This document shows, piece by piece, positions 33,505 through 42,523 of a stretch of 64,000 nucleotides of DNA (position 1 is its first letter; every line of letters starts with the position of its first letter). Origin of the DNA: Stagnimonas sp. (GTDB lineage: Bacteria; Pseudomonadota; Gammaproteobacteria; Nevskiales; Nevskiaceae); the NCBI GenBank assembly GCA_030696045.1, contig JAUYNO010000036.1, forward strand, positions 21,390-85,389. Reading direction: 5' to 3'. Below the pieces are notes generated by a model. That model was not told where the DNA came from and ran no database searches. It was given only the letters and a program-made list of their open reading frames with translations. The position numbers were made by a program, and so were the translations under genes.

Positions 33505-33819
33505 CTACTGACGGGCCGCCATCAGCCGGCTTCTCAGCTCGGCGCGCGCCAGCAGGCCGTCGCCATTGCTGTCGGCGAGCCGGAACAGCTGCTGGCGGGC
33601 CGCCAGAAATTCGGCTTCGCTGACGCTGCCGTCGTGGCTCTGGTCCAGGCTGGCGAACTGGCTCTTGGCGGCGACCTCGGCTTCGGCGAGGCTGACCGAG
33701 CCGTCGCCGTCGGTGTCCAGCTTCTTCAGCGGGGCGAACTCCTGTGCCTGCGCGGGCAGCGTCACCCAGGCGGCCAGCAGCGCGACGGCTGGGAGGACAA
33801 GGCGGGTAGTGAATGGCAT
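33505..33819 (-). CDS. Small periplasmic EF-hand protein
   Basis: 104 aa. Signal peptide residues 1-25 (AQA-Q). Three EF-hand loops follow: DTDGDGSVSLAE (about residue 36), DQSHDGSVSEAE (about 59) and DSNGDGLLARAE (about 82). The first and third have full sets of calcium-coordinating acidic or polar residues; the second has His at a usual Gly/Asn position. It probably binds Ca2+ in the periplasm. It is divergent from the two-component operon. ATG 33819 is chosen because it starts the signal peptide. Confidence 0.8.
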   Translation of the reverse strand: MPFTTRLVLPAVALLAAWVTLPAQAQEFAPLKKLDTDGDGSVSLAEAEVAAKSQFASLDQSHDGSVSEAEFLAARQQLFRLADSNGDGLLARAELRSRLMAARQ

Positions 33820-33905
33820 GGTGTGACTCCGGGGCAGGGGCCTGGGGCCCGACGAACGCAGCTTGGCTGCCGTCGGTTGCCGGGCGATTGCCCTTCGGCC
33901 TCGCC

Positions 33906-33956
33906 GTGTAACAGCGTGTAAGTCCGCGGCCCGGACGTTCCCGGCTCGGCTATAAC
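33906..33956 (+). promoter_or_regulatory. Direct repeats and -10 box upstream of the response regulator
   Basis: GTGTAA occurs at 33906-33911 and again at 33916-33921, a 10-nt-phased direct repeat of the kind bound by OmpR/PhoB-type regulators. TATAAC at 33951-33956 is a good -10, but no -35 is present at the right spacing, which fits activator-dependent transcription. The response regulator gene starts at 33995, so autoregulation is plausible. Confidence 0.4.
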
Positions 33957-33994
33957 TGCGGCGAACCTTCCGGCGGCGACACCCGGCCCCCAAC

Positions 33995-34720
33995 ATGAAC
34001 AAGCCCCTGCGTGTAGTGATCGTCGAGGACGACCGCGAGATCGGCACCCTGGTGGCCGGCCTGCTGACCCGCGAAGGCTTCATCACCGAATGGCTGCGCT
34101 CCGGCGAGGATCTGGATCACGCCCTGGCGCGCGAGGCCACCGACCTGCTGCTGCTCGATCTCATGCTGCCGGGCGAGGACGGGCTATCGCTGTGCCGGCG
34201 GGTGCGCGCCAGGAGTCAGCTACCGATCATCATGGTCACCGCCAAGGGCGACGACCTGGACCGTATCCTGGGCCTGGAGATGGGCGCGGACGACTACTTG
34301 CCCAAGCCCTTCACCCCGCGCGAGCTGCTGGCGCGGGTGCGCGCGGTGCTGCGCCGCACCGCGCCGGCCACCCAGGACGCCGTGGCCGGGACCAGCCATG
34401 AGTGCCTGTGCTTCGCCGGCTTCCGCTTCGACCTGCTGGCGCGTCGGCTGCTGGGGCCGGACGGCCGCGAGATCGAGCTGTCGGCCGGCGACTATGACTT
34501 GCTGGCGGTATTCACCCGCTATCCCAATCGGGTGCTGTCGCGCGACCGCTTGATGGACCTCACCAAGGGCCGCAGTTGGGAGGTGTTCGACCGCTCCATT
34601 GACGTCGCCGCCTCCCGGCTGCGGCGCAAGATCGAGCCCGACCCCGGGCACCCGCAGCTGATAAAGACCGTCCGCAACGGGGGCTATCTGTTCGCGGCGG
34701 AAGTCGAGCGCGCGCCGTGA
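33995..34720 (+). CDS. OmpR-family response regulator
   Basis: 241 aa. Receiver domain residues 5-120 with acidic pair EDD (11-13), phospho-acceptor Asp55 (LLLLDLMLPG), conserved Thr in VTAKG and Lys in LPKPF. A winged-helix DNA-binding domain follows (about 140-235), ending RRKIEPDPGHPQLIKTVRNGGYLF, which is diagnostic of OmpR/PhoB type. The stop overlaps the GTG of the sensor kinase gene, so the pair is co-translated. It may control the adjacent EF-hand or TolC-family genes (inference). Confidence 0.92.
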   Translation: MNKPLRVVIVEDDREIGTLVAGLLTREGFITEWLRSGEDLDHALAREATDLLLLDLMLPGEDGLSLCRRVRARSQLPIIMVTAKGDDLDRILGLEMGADDYLPKPFTPRELLARVRAVLRRTAPATQDAVAGTSHECLCFAGFRFDLLARRLLGPDGREIELSAGDYDLLAVFTRYPNRVLSRDRLMDLTKGRSWEVFDRSIDVAASRLRRKIEPDPGHPQLIKTVRNGGYLFAAEVERAP

Positions 34721-36060
34721 TCGGACTGGGCCTGCGCGTGGCGGCGCTGATGGTGGCCGCGCTACTGCTGGTGACGCTGACCTTGATTACCGCCTTTCGG
34801 CTGTCGCGCGAGACCGGCGACGAGCGGCCCTTCCGTCCGCCGATACCGGAGCAGATCGTGGCCATCGTGATGCTGCTGGATGCGGCTGACGCGAGCGAAG
34901 CGGCCCTGCTGCTGCGCGCCATTCCCTCGCGCGACCTGCGGGTTCGACTGCGGCCGGGCCCCTTGCCGGCGGACTCGGTCTCGGACTTTCCGGTCATTTC
35001 CCATTTCACCGAGAAATACCTGGAGACGCTCGGCGAACGGACCATCTGGATCGGCCTGGAGGCGCCCGGTTCGAGCCAGCGCAGTTGGTTTTCCAAGTTG
35101 CTCGGTGAGGACGGCCTGCTCGACGGACATCCCTTGCGGATGCTGGTGCAGTTGCGCAACGGCCAGGTTGCCGATTTCGAGATCGGCGGCTACTTAGTGA
35201 TGCAGGCGGCCTGGCGTCAGATCATGGCCGCGACCCTGCTCGCGGTGCTGCTGATCGGCAGCTTTTCCTTGTGGGGACTTCGACGACAGATCCAGCCCTT
35301 GCAGCGACTGGCGACCGAGGTGGAGCGTCTGGGCACCGACAAAGAGGGCCCGCCCCTGATCGAGGCGGGCGCCCGCGAAGTGCGCCAGCTGGTCGCCGCC
35401 TTCAATCGCCTGCGGGGCCGCATCCGCGACCTGCTGGAAGCACGCACCCGCATGCTGGCGGCGATCAGCCATGATCTCGGCACCTACCTGACCCGCCTGC
35501 ATCTGCGGGTCGACCTGATCGCCGACGAGGACCAGCGGCGGCGCGCCGAGCACGACCTGAGTGACATGAGCCAGCTGGTACGCGACATGCTGGCGCTGGC
35601 GCGCCTGGATCATCTGGCCGGCCAGCAGCAGCGGCTCGATCTGCGGCAGATCGTGCAGGCCGAGGTCGATGCGCGCCAAGAGTCGGCGGATCGCCTGCGT
35701 CTGCATCCCGGCGCGCCGATGTGGGTACGCGGTGATCGGCTGTCGCTGGCGCGGGCGGTGAGCAATCTGATCAGCAATGCCATCAAGTACGCCGGCAGCG
35801 TCGAGCTAGAACTCGATCAGGCGCAGGGAATGGTCGAATTGCAGGTTGATGACCGCGGCCCCGGCATCGCACCAGAGCAGCGCGCGGCGGTGCTGGACCC
35901 GTTCTTTCGTGGCGACCAGGCGCGCAACCTGGACGACGGCGGCTCCGGTCTGGGCCTGACCATCGTCGCCGACATTCTGCGGCGGCACCACGGCGAGCTG
36001 CAGCTGGAGGATCGCCACGGCGGCGGGCTGCGGGTGCGGGTGCGGTTACCGGTGGCCTAG
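34717..36060 (+). CDS. Two-component sensor histidine kinase with variant H-box
   Basis: 447 aa. TM1 (about 3-25), a periplasmic domain of about 140 residues, TM2 (about 170-188, MAATLLAVLLIGSFSLWGL), a HAMP linker, HisKA with His252 in ISHDLGTYLTRL, and HATPase_c with N-box NLISNAIKYAG, DRGPGIA and GSGLGLTIV. The H-box reads HDLGTYL where HDLRTPL is usual; Arg and Pro are both replaced. The phospho-accepting His and the catalytic core remain. GTG start overlaps the response regulator stop. Confidence 0.88.
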   Translation: MIGLGLRVAALMVAALLLVTLTLITAFRLSRETGDERPFRPPIPEQIVAIVMLLDAADASEAALLLRAIPSRDLRVRLRPGPLPADSVSDFPVISHFTEKYLETLGERTIWIGLEAPGSSQRSWFSKLLGEDGLLDGHPLRMLVQLRNGQVADFEIGGYLVMQAAWRQIMAATLLAVLLIGSFSLWGLRRQIQPLQRLATEVERLGTDKEGPPLIEAGAREVRQLVAAFNRLRGRIRDLLEARTRMLAAISHDLGTYLTRLHLRVDLIADEDQRRRAEHDLSDMSQLVRDMLALARLDHLAGQQQRLDLRQIVQAEVDARQESADRLRLHPGAPMWVRGDRLSLARAVSNLISNAIKYAGSVELELDQAQGMVELQVDDRGPGIAPEQRAAVLDPFFRGDQARNLDDGGSGLGLTIVADILRRHHGELQLEDRHGGGLRVRVRLPVA

Positions 36061-36106
36061 GAGTCGTAGTCCGCGCGGCTCCAGCCCCGCTGCAAAACTG
36101 GGCTGT

Positions 36107-37468
36107 CTAGTCCAGGGGGACCAGCAGGGCATCAATCTCGGTGATGTCCCGTAGTGCCAGGCGACCGGTCAGCGCCCGCAAGTGCAAGCCTGCCAGTAGC
36201 TGGTCGTAGCGCGCCTGGTTGTAGTTGCGTTCGGCTGCGTACTTTTGTTGCTGGGCGTTGAGTAGGTCAATGGCAGTGCGGGTGCCGATTTCCTGGCCGG
36301 TCTCGACGGCCACCAAGGCCGAACCGCTGGACGCCAGCGCCAGCTTCAGCGCCCTTACCCGCGCGGCTCCGCTGAGCACCGCCTGATAGGCGACGCGGAC
36401 CTGACGCTCGACCTGTCGCTGGGCGCCGTCGAATTCGGCCAGCTTCTGCTCGCGCGACGCCACCGCGCGACGCACACCCGATTGCGTGGCGCCACCGCTG
36501 AACAGCGGCAGCTTCACACCGATGCCGATGGCCGTGCCGTCGGCTTGGGTCGGAAAGGCGCCACCGCCGCTGCGGCTGTCGGTATAGGTCAGCGTTGCCG
36601 CCACGGTGGGCAGGTGTTTGGAATTGGCCACCTTCACGTCGCGCGCGGCAACGTCGAAGCCGAGCTTGGCGGCGAGCAGATCGAAATTGCCCCGCTGCGC
36701 TTCCGCCAGCCACTGCTCAATTGGCTTGCTGGCGGGCACGGCAGACGGTGCGACGTTCTCGCGCAGGCCGGCCAGTGGCTTCGCCGGCTTGGGCTCAGTC
36801 GGCAAGGACACCACCTGCAGGCGCTGCTCATCGACACTCTTCAGAGGCGGTCGGGTGATTTCGTCGAGGGCTTCTCGCGCGGCGCTTTGCTCCTGACTGG
36901 ACGCCAGCTCTTCGGCGACCGCTAGGTCATAGCGCGCCTGGACTTCCTCGGTGTCGGTCACGCTGGCCAATCCGACCGCCATGTTCTGCTTGGCGAGATC
37001 GAGCTGACGCCAGAGCGCGCTTTTCTCGGATTGCGAGGTGCGCTGGCGGTCGCTGGCGGCGAGGGCGCTGAAATAGGTTTCCGCGACCTTCAGCATCAGC
37101 GCCTGCTCGCTGGCCTGGTAACTCAGCTGGGCAAGCGCGACCTGCTCGTCGGCCTGCTTGAGCTGGTGCCAGGCTTCGAGACTGAACAGCGGTTGGCTGA
37201 GGTTGAGATTGAGGCTCTTGTCGGTGCCGTCGTTCTTGCGCGACAGCGTGATCGGCGTTCCGGTGCTCGGATCGACATAGCCGACTTCGATGTCCGAGTC
37301 GTTGTAGATCTGATCGTAGCTTCCGCTGATCTGCGGCAGCAGGAGCGCGCGCGCGGCGGGCTTGGCCTCCAGCGCCGCGTCGCGCTGAAAGCGGGCGGCC
37401 CGCAGTTCGGCATCGTGGCGGAAGGCGAGCTGGTAGTAGTCGATAAGCTCGTTGGCCCGGGCGCTCAC
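36107..37468 (-). pseudogene. TolC-family outer-membrane efflux protein, 5' end lost to a transposon
   Basis: About 454 codons of a TolC-like protein survive, from SARANELIDYYQLAFRHDAEL to the C-terminus. They include the two repeated helical-hairpin domains (SQPLFSLEAWHQLKQ, LPLFSGGATQSGVRRA) and the ending ALTGRLALRDI. The normal signal peptide is absent. The open frame continues upstream for 51 codons, but these are antisense to the transposon end and tnsA leader and show no signal sequence. So the frame is open yet the protein should not reach the outer membrane. The break falls at about 37468, at the presumed signal-peptide cleavage region. Confidence 0.75.
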
Positions 37469-37573
37469 TGTTGCATCGCTAACTCTGTAAACGCCGACAT
37501 CTCGCGCTGAACGCACCTTAGGCAGCCTTGTTAACATTAATAGCCTTGCATCGCGGGGCCAAAGAACGTTAAT
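37469..37573. repeat. Tn7-like element left end with short repeats
   Basis: The sequence starts TGTTGCATCGC at the break in the TolC gene. TTGCATCGC recurs at 37546-37554, and AACRTTAAT occurs at 37533-37541 and 37565-37573. Repeated short motifs within about 100 bp of a TGT terminus are the pattern of TnsB-binding sites in Tn7-like ends. A matching inverted end was not found in the rest of the window. Confidence 0.5.
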
Positions 37574-37602
37574 TTCTGCGGGCAGCTGCCGGAGTGCGTT
37601 CA

Positions 37603-38241
37603 ATGTCGAACAGTTCCGCACCGCCCATCGAGGCCCCGCATAAGCTCAGCCCAGCTCAGCTGAAGGCTTCAGATGTATTTGCATACTGGTCTCCGAAGTG
37701 TCATCGGTCCATCTTTTGTGTCGGGCCCGATGCCTATCGCTTGGGGGTATGGCTTGAGTCTCAACCAGACGTGCTCGTCTACTCGGAACGTCCTTGGGGC
37801 AAGAACACGGCAGCTCGGATCGCGGACTTCGTCGCGGTACACGCTGACAACACCCGGGTCGTCCATTCCTTTGAGCGCAGGAAGCTGTCACAGGACGATG
37901 AGTTGCTGGCGAGCATCGAGGCTTGGATACGTACCAAGAACGCCAAGCCAAGCTGGTTTGATGAGAAGTCCAGCAGCGATATCAAGCGTGAGATCGAGTT
38001 TGCACTTCAGGCGCTGCCATACGTTTCGCAGCATCGAAAGCGTGGCTCCAGGGAACTCGAACTCCAGCTACTCGCTTTAACCGCTAGCGGGGCGACAACT
38101 ATCGGAGACCTCGAACGGTCTGTCGGTGGCGCCGCTATCGAGGTGCGATCAGCGCTTTTCGCGCTACTTTTCGAAGGGAAACTGCAAATTGATCCCCCGG
38201 GTCAGGCTGACCTAGATAGCCGCATCTCTAAGAAGCGATGA
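37603..38241 (+). CDS. tnsA: TnsA-like transposon endonuclease
   Basis: 212 aa, with a TnsA-like nuclease core: Glu in VYSERPW, Asp in ARIADFVAVHADN and Lys in HSFERRKLSQD, approximating the E-D-K restriction-endonuclease-type triad. In Tn7, TnsA cuts the 5' strands at the transposon ends so that the element is excised completely. The C-terminal part (helical, about 130-205) would contact TnsB or TnsC. ATG 37603 has GGAG 8 nt upstream. Its stop overlaps the tnsB start (ATGA). Confidence 0.7.
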   Translation: MSNSSAPPIEAPHKLSPAQLKASDVFAYWSPKCHRSIFCVGPDAYRLGVWLESQPDVLVYSERPWGKNTAARIADFVAVHADNTRVVHSFERRKLSQDDELLASIEAWIRTKNAKPSWFDEKSSSDIKREIEFALQALPYVSQHRKRGSRELELQLLALTASGATTIGDLERSVGGAAIEVRSALFALLFEGKLQIDPPGQADLDSRISKKR

Positions 38242-40136
38242 GTACGGTTCGTCGCAACAACTACTTTCGAATCGCCACGGCAGACTGGCCCGATATGGCG
38301 TCGGACCAAATTGCGCCGGAAAAGCTCAAGGCATTCAATGATCGAAAAGCGGCGATTCGTGCATTCGAAAAGGGATCCACCTTTGCCTCTGTGCAAAAGC
38401 ATTATCGAATTGCTGCGAAAGAACTCATCCGATTCATCGCCAGATGTCAGAAGGACCATGAGGATGAGCGAATCTGGGGGTACCGGGCACTAGTTCCTCG
38501 AACCTACGTGGAAGAGGTCACTAGAACCTCGGCTCCTAAGAACGATCTTGTACGCGATGGACGAGGCACGCGCGGGCTATTCAAGAATCTGCTGAAGTCG
38601 TTTCCCAAGTTGGAAGAGCTGCTGAAAGCCCAAGCCGGCCAACTTGAACAATCAAAGCACGACGGCAAACGCGTATTAATTAAGAATCTGCATATTGATT
38701 TTTTGAAATTATGCAGAACGTTGATAAGCGACCACGAGAGCAGCTATCCGTTTAATCTGGCACATCAGGGCTTTGAGGGGTACAAGGCGGCGCTTCATTC
38801 TGCACGAATGCAAATCGTCGCAGCGGCAGAGCCCGATTATTCGCGCGACCCCCGGTCTTCCAAATGGCGCGATCGGCCATATTCGAATGTAGAAATAGAT
38901 GCGCACAAGCTGGATGCCATTATTAAGATTAAAGTTCCGCTTCCGAATGGATCCACAAAAATTCGCCAAATCGATCGACTTTGGGTTCTAGTGGCGCGCG
39001 ACAGAAAGTCTCGCTCCGTGCTTTCTTACAATATGGTAATTGCTCGGGAGGTAAATCGACTCGATTTGCTAACGTGCATTCAAAGAATATCTATTCCGTG
39101 GACCAAGAGAGAACTCTCAATCCCTGGGCTCAGCTATGAGCCTAAAGCGGGCTTTCCGTCGGGAGTGCTTCCGCATTGCGCAGGCCGAATGGCCGACATG
39201 TACCATCTCGACAACGCGATGGCGCACCTCTCCAGAGACGCGCAGTACGCGATTTTGGAAACCTTGTATGGAACGGTGAACTGGGGGGTGGCGGGTGATC
39301 CAGATGCGCGCGCCATCATTGAGACATTCTTCAAATGGTTAACTGAAGGACTCATTCAACAACTGCCGACAGGTTTTACTAAAAAAAAGACCTCTCATAA
39401 AGACGCATCCATATGCGCCGAGACTCAGTCTCCCACCGCTGAAGAGATGTTAGAGTTTTTGGATGTTGTGCTGGCCAACTTCAACTGCAGAGATAATCGC
39501 GGTCTTTTCGGTCAGACTCCGTTAGAGCATCTCGCTGCAGAAAATCCGAAAAACCTTTTCAGGTCGGATATGGGCGAAGAAGCTTCATGGCGAAGTCTGT
39601 CCGCAATCAAACAAACATTCTCCGTAAAAAAGACTGGAAGCCATGCAGTTCACGTAAATTATCTTGAGGCGAAATATAGATCTGAAGCGCTCAGTAGCAT
39701 GGTTCGACGAGGCATTGAATCGTTCGATGCTTATGTCGATTTAAATGATTTGCGAACTATAAAGCCCATCGCAATTGATGGCTGGATTCCCGACGATTTA
39801 CTTGCGGAGTTTCCTTGGGGCACGTTCAAGCACGATATAAGACTGAGAAAATCCATTAATCGGGAGATGCGGCTAAATGGCTTTCGATTCGATCCAAATG
39901 TGGACGCGCTCGACTGCTTTAGGAAGCACCTCCAGCGACGGGCCGTCGAAGAAAAGAGAGCCGCGACCGAACTCACGCGAATTAACTCTAACGAGTCACA
40001 GTCACCGCCATCCAATCCTGTTCAAGACAATTTTGTCGCCGCCCCCGAAATCGCACCCAAGGCGACAGGACATCTGCCCACCAAATCGGCACTGGCAGCA
40101 ATGTTCAATGACGACGATGAGCTATCGGAGATTTAG
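38238..40136 (+). CDS. tnsB: TnsB-like DDE transposase
   Basis: 632 aa, typical TnsB/TniA length. N-terminal DNA-binding helices (residues 30-130). The RNase H-like core has EIDAHKLD (Asp221), YHLDNA (Asp325) and AIIETFF (Glu362), a DDE triad with 36 residues between the last two. A beta-barrel domain and a C-terminal tail (residues 560-632, rich in polar residues) follow; in Tn7 the tail binds TnsC. It joins the transposon 3' ends to target DNA. It overlaps tnsA by 4 nt and lies 2 nt before tnsC. Confidence 0.87.
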   Translation: MSTVRRNNYFRIATADWPDMASDQIAPEKLKAFNDRKAAIRAFEKGSTFASVQKHYRIAAKELIRFIARCQKDHEDERIWGYRALVPRTYVEEVTRTSAPKNDLVRDGRGTRGLFKNLLKSFPKLEELLKAQAGQLEQSKHDGKRVLIKNLHIDFLKLCRTLISDHESSYPFNLAHQGFEGYKAALHSARMQIVAAAEPDYSRDPRSSKWRDRPYSNVEIDAHKLDAIIKIKVPLPNGSTKIRQIDRLWVLVARDRKSRSVLSYNMVIAREVNRLDLLTCIQRISIPWTKRELSIPGLSYEPKAGFPSGVLPHCAGRMADMYHLDNAMAHLSRDAQYAILETLYGTVNWGVAGDPDARAIIETFFKWLTEGLIQQLPTGFTKKKTSHKDASICAETQSPTAEEMLEFLDVVLANFNCRDNRGLFGQTPLEHLAAENPKNLFRSDMGEEASWRSLSAIKQTFSVKKTGSHAVHVNYLEAKYRSEALSSMVRRGIESFDAYVDLNDLRTIKPIAIDGWIPDDLLAEFPWGTFKHDIRLRKSINREMRLNGFRFDPNVDALDCFRKHLQRRAVEEKRAATELTRINSNESQSPPSNPVQDNFVAAPEIAPKATGHLPTKSALAAMFNDDDELSEI

Positions 40137-40138
40137 CG

Positions 40139-41104
40139 ATGGATTCAGGGGATACATTGGTAGTTGACAGGGGCTCCCATCCTCTTGCGACAGACCAATT
40201 CGTTTGCGTTAGCGAGCCCATGCGCCGCGTCTTCAAAGAACTGAAGATCGCGCTGAAATTCAATTTGCCTGGCGTCGCCGTTGCTGGCCCTCCCAGGTAC
40301 GGAAAAACGTATTGCGCTGCGTACATCCTGACGAACACTGTTGACGCATTGGGTGAACAGATTCCCGTACTCATGCACCTCTGCGAAGCGCCGAGTCGAC
40401 AGCGATCCGAGGGTTCCTTTCGAAGTCAATTGCTCAGGTCATACGGACACTCGTTGCCGGCCGGCTCACCTCTGAAGAAGCTAGAGAGACTTGTAACTCT
40501 TCTCATTGAAAAGGCGTCGCACGATCCGCGCAGGCGCATCCTTTTAGTATTCGACGAAGCGAATCGACTCAGCTATGTCGAATTTGATTGGTTAATAACT
40601 ATTCATAATGAGCTGGTGAAGGATGGCGTGAGCCCATTCTATCTGTTCATTGGCCAAACCCAGCTAGCTTCGCGTCGCGAAGAGTTTGGCCATGAAACTG
40701 CAAATCAGATTATTGGACGTTTTCTCTCGATAACGGTCGCATTTTCTGGGTTGGCTAGCACAGATGAAATACAGCGCTGCGCGAGGCAGTTTGACTCCGA
40801 GTTATTCTGGCCGAAAAATACCAAAATATCGTATTCTGAATATTACTGCCCGGACGCATTTCGAAATGGCTGGCGCTATGAATCGCACGCCGAGACGATT
40901 TGGGTCGAATTCACCAAGAACCGGCCCGCCAATGAAACGCTTGGTATCGCGATGCAGTCATTCGTAGCGGTAACAGGATTTCTTTTGAGAAAGGTTGCCC
41001 GACGGGCAAATTTCACAGGGTTCACCGCGGAAGATGTCTCTTTAGCCATAGCTTCAGTTGCTTATCTTGAGAAACTGCCAAGTGCGAGAGCAGGTACTGA
41101 TTAG
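40139..41104 (+). CDS. tnsC: TnsC-like AAA+ ATPase
   Basis: 321 aa. Walker A GPPRYGKT (residues 50-57), Walker B ILLVFDE (Asp139-Glu140), a sensor region with FIGQTQ, and a helical lid. TnsC/TniB proteins form an ATP-dependent filament on target DNA that links the TniQ target selector to the TnsAB transposase. It begins 2 nt after tnsB. Its length is near that of TniB proteins and shorter than Tn7 TnsC. Confidence 0.87.
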   Translation: MDSGDTLVVDRGSHPLATDQFVCVSEPMRRVFKELKIALKFNLPGVAVAGPPRYGKTYCAAYILTNTVDALGEQIPVLMHLCEAPSRQRSEGSFRSQLLRSYGHSLPAGSPLKKLERLVTLLIEKASHDPRRRILLVFDEANRLSYVEFDWLITIHNELVKDGVSPFYLFIGQTQLASRREEFGHETANQIIGRFLSITVAFSGLASTDEIQRCARQFDSELFWPKNTKISYSEYYCPDAFRNGWRYESHAETIWVEFTKNRPANETLGIAMQSFVAVTGFLLRKVARRANFTGFTAEDVSLAIASVAYLEKLPSARAGTD

Positions 41105-41146
41105 TCGAATCTCTTCAACACCGTTCGAATCAATGGAGGCTTGCCA

Positions 41147-42463
41147 ATGATTCTCTCAAACAACACTGGCTTTCTCGTAGGATCGGTCCGGAGTGAGTCG
41201 CAGTTTGGTTCGCTCTACGCAGACGTTTCTAGGCTTATAGGACTCAATGCTCTGAGTCGTCCACAACTTGAAAATATCATTGGAGCGAAGGCAATTCAGC
41301 TCTCGGCAAGGCATGTCGAGATGCCGCACGATCCGCTGCGCATATTCGACGAGGTTATTGTAAATTCTTCGTCAAACATGGCCAGGTCCTCTCCGGAAGC
41401 ATGGAACCCGATTTGGGGTGAGCGCCCCAAACTCGACGCTCCCATTCGATTTTGCCCCAGGTGCTTGCGCGACGGAACCCATACTTGGGCATTTCAACTC
41501 GCGATTGTCGACAAGTGTCCAGTTCATAACAGTGAACTGACTACTTGCTGCCCGTGTTGCGGCGGAACAAAACTATGGTCAGAAATGCGTAGCGCAGTTC
41601 TCCCAAATATGTTCCAGTGCTCATACGCATGCGGCTTCGATTTTAGGCACGTTGCGGCTGTTTCAGGGTTCGAAAAGGAGATGGATCTTGAGCTTGCGAA
41701 GTATCGAGAGTGGCTTGACCCTGTGAGGGACACCTTTCATTTTTTTAGCCCATTTTGTGTAACAACCCTAGAATCAAATCGTCCGCACGGGCTTTCGAAC
41801 TGGAACCTGTTATTCAGCATCATCGATGCGTGCAAGAAGCGCTTCAACGTGACAGTAGGCGAGCCGGTCCATTTCATGACGCCTCACGTTGAACTGTGGG
41901 ATGTTAGGATGAGATCGTTGGATGTGGATCGGTTGTCCGACCTCGATGAATCTGATCACGGGATACTCAAGCGCTGGAAGTACGCCAATAAGAGCCAGTC
42001 TTACATCGTGCGGGATAAAGAATTCACCTGGCTACCGTTGCTAAGGCGTGTCGACAAGTGGAATCCAGACTTCGATATCCAGTTTGAGAGTATCGATGAC
42101 GTCGAGCGCGCCCGTATTCCGACGAGGCACGTCCCGAGTTCTGTATTTGACTTGCTAAAAGATTTGCTACATCGGTCAGCGCCTCCCAAAACATACGCCT
42201 ACTTGTGTAAGGCTCCTGAAACCTTAGGGTTGAACGTCAAGGACGAGATAGACACCGGGGCGGACCTTTGCATCCAACTAAACTTTGCTCACTACCGGGG
42301 GGCGGTCGAGAGTCTCTTGCTAGGCATGGACACCACAAGCGGCGGCTTACTTGATCCGACGGTGCGTAGGTTCTCTGGGATCCTGGACTGTGTTGGCCAC
42401 GACACCTTGGAGGTCAACGCCACCCTCTCCCTGCAGCACTCAATAAATTTCGGCGAACGGTGA
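41147..42463 (+). CDS. tniQ: TniQ/TnsD-like target-selection protein 1
   Basis: 438 aa. A TniQ domain with zinc-ribbon cysteines is seen at about 100-165: FCPRCLRDG, DKCPVHNSEL, CCPCCGG and CSYACGF. In Tn7-type systems such proteins bind the attachment site and recruit TnsC. ATG 41147 is preceded by GGAGG at 7 nt; the TTG at 41141 has poorer spacing. A second TniQ-like gene follows 60 nt later, so the element has two possible target selectors. Confidence 0.8.
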   Translation: MILSNNTGFLVGSVRSESQFGSLYADVSRLIGLNALSRPQLENIIGAKAIQLSARHVEMPHDPLRIFDEVIVNSSSNMARSSPEAWNPIWGERPKLDAPIRFCPRCLRDGTHTWAFQLAIVDKCPVHNSELTTCCPCCGGTKLWSEMRSAVLPNMFQCSYACGFDFRHVAAVSGFEKEMDLELAKYREWLDPVRDTFHFFSPFCVTTLESNRPHGLSNWNLLFSIIDACKKRFNVTVGEPVHFMTPHVELWDVRMRSLDVDRLSDLDESDHGILKRWKYANKSQSYIVRDKEFTWLPLLRRVDKWNPDFDIQFESIDDVERARIPTRHVPSSVFDLLKDLLHRSAPPKTYAYLCKAPETLGLNVKDEIDTGADLCIQLNFAHYRGAVESLLLGMDTTSGGLLDPTVRRFSGILDCVGHDTLEVNATLSLQHSINFGER

Positions 42464-42523
42464 CAGCAAGGGCAGATCGCCCCGAAATCGACGCGTTTTT
42501 CGTGGTCGCAAGGGGGCAGAAAG

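Noticed and set aside
36082..36105. cagccc...gggctg hairpin between the kinase and TolC-family genes as a terminator
   Set aside because: Only a 6-bp stem with a 12-nt loop and no T run, so it is too weak to report as a feature.
36107..37621. Full-length TolC-family gene starting at 37621
   Set aside because: The extra N-terminal codons come from transposon end and antisense tnsA leader sequence, with no signal peptide, so the original start is missing.
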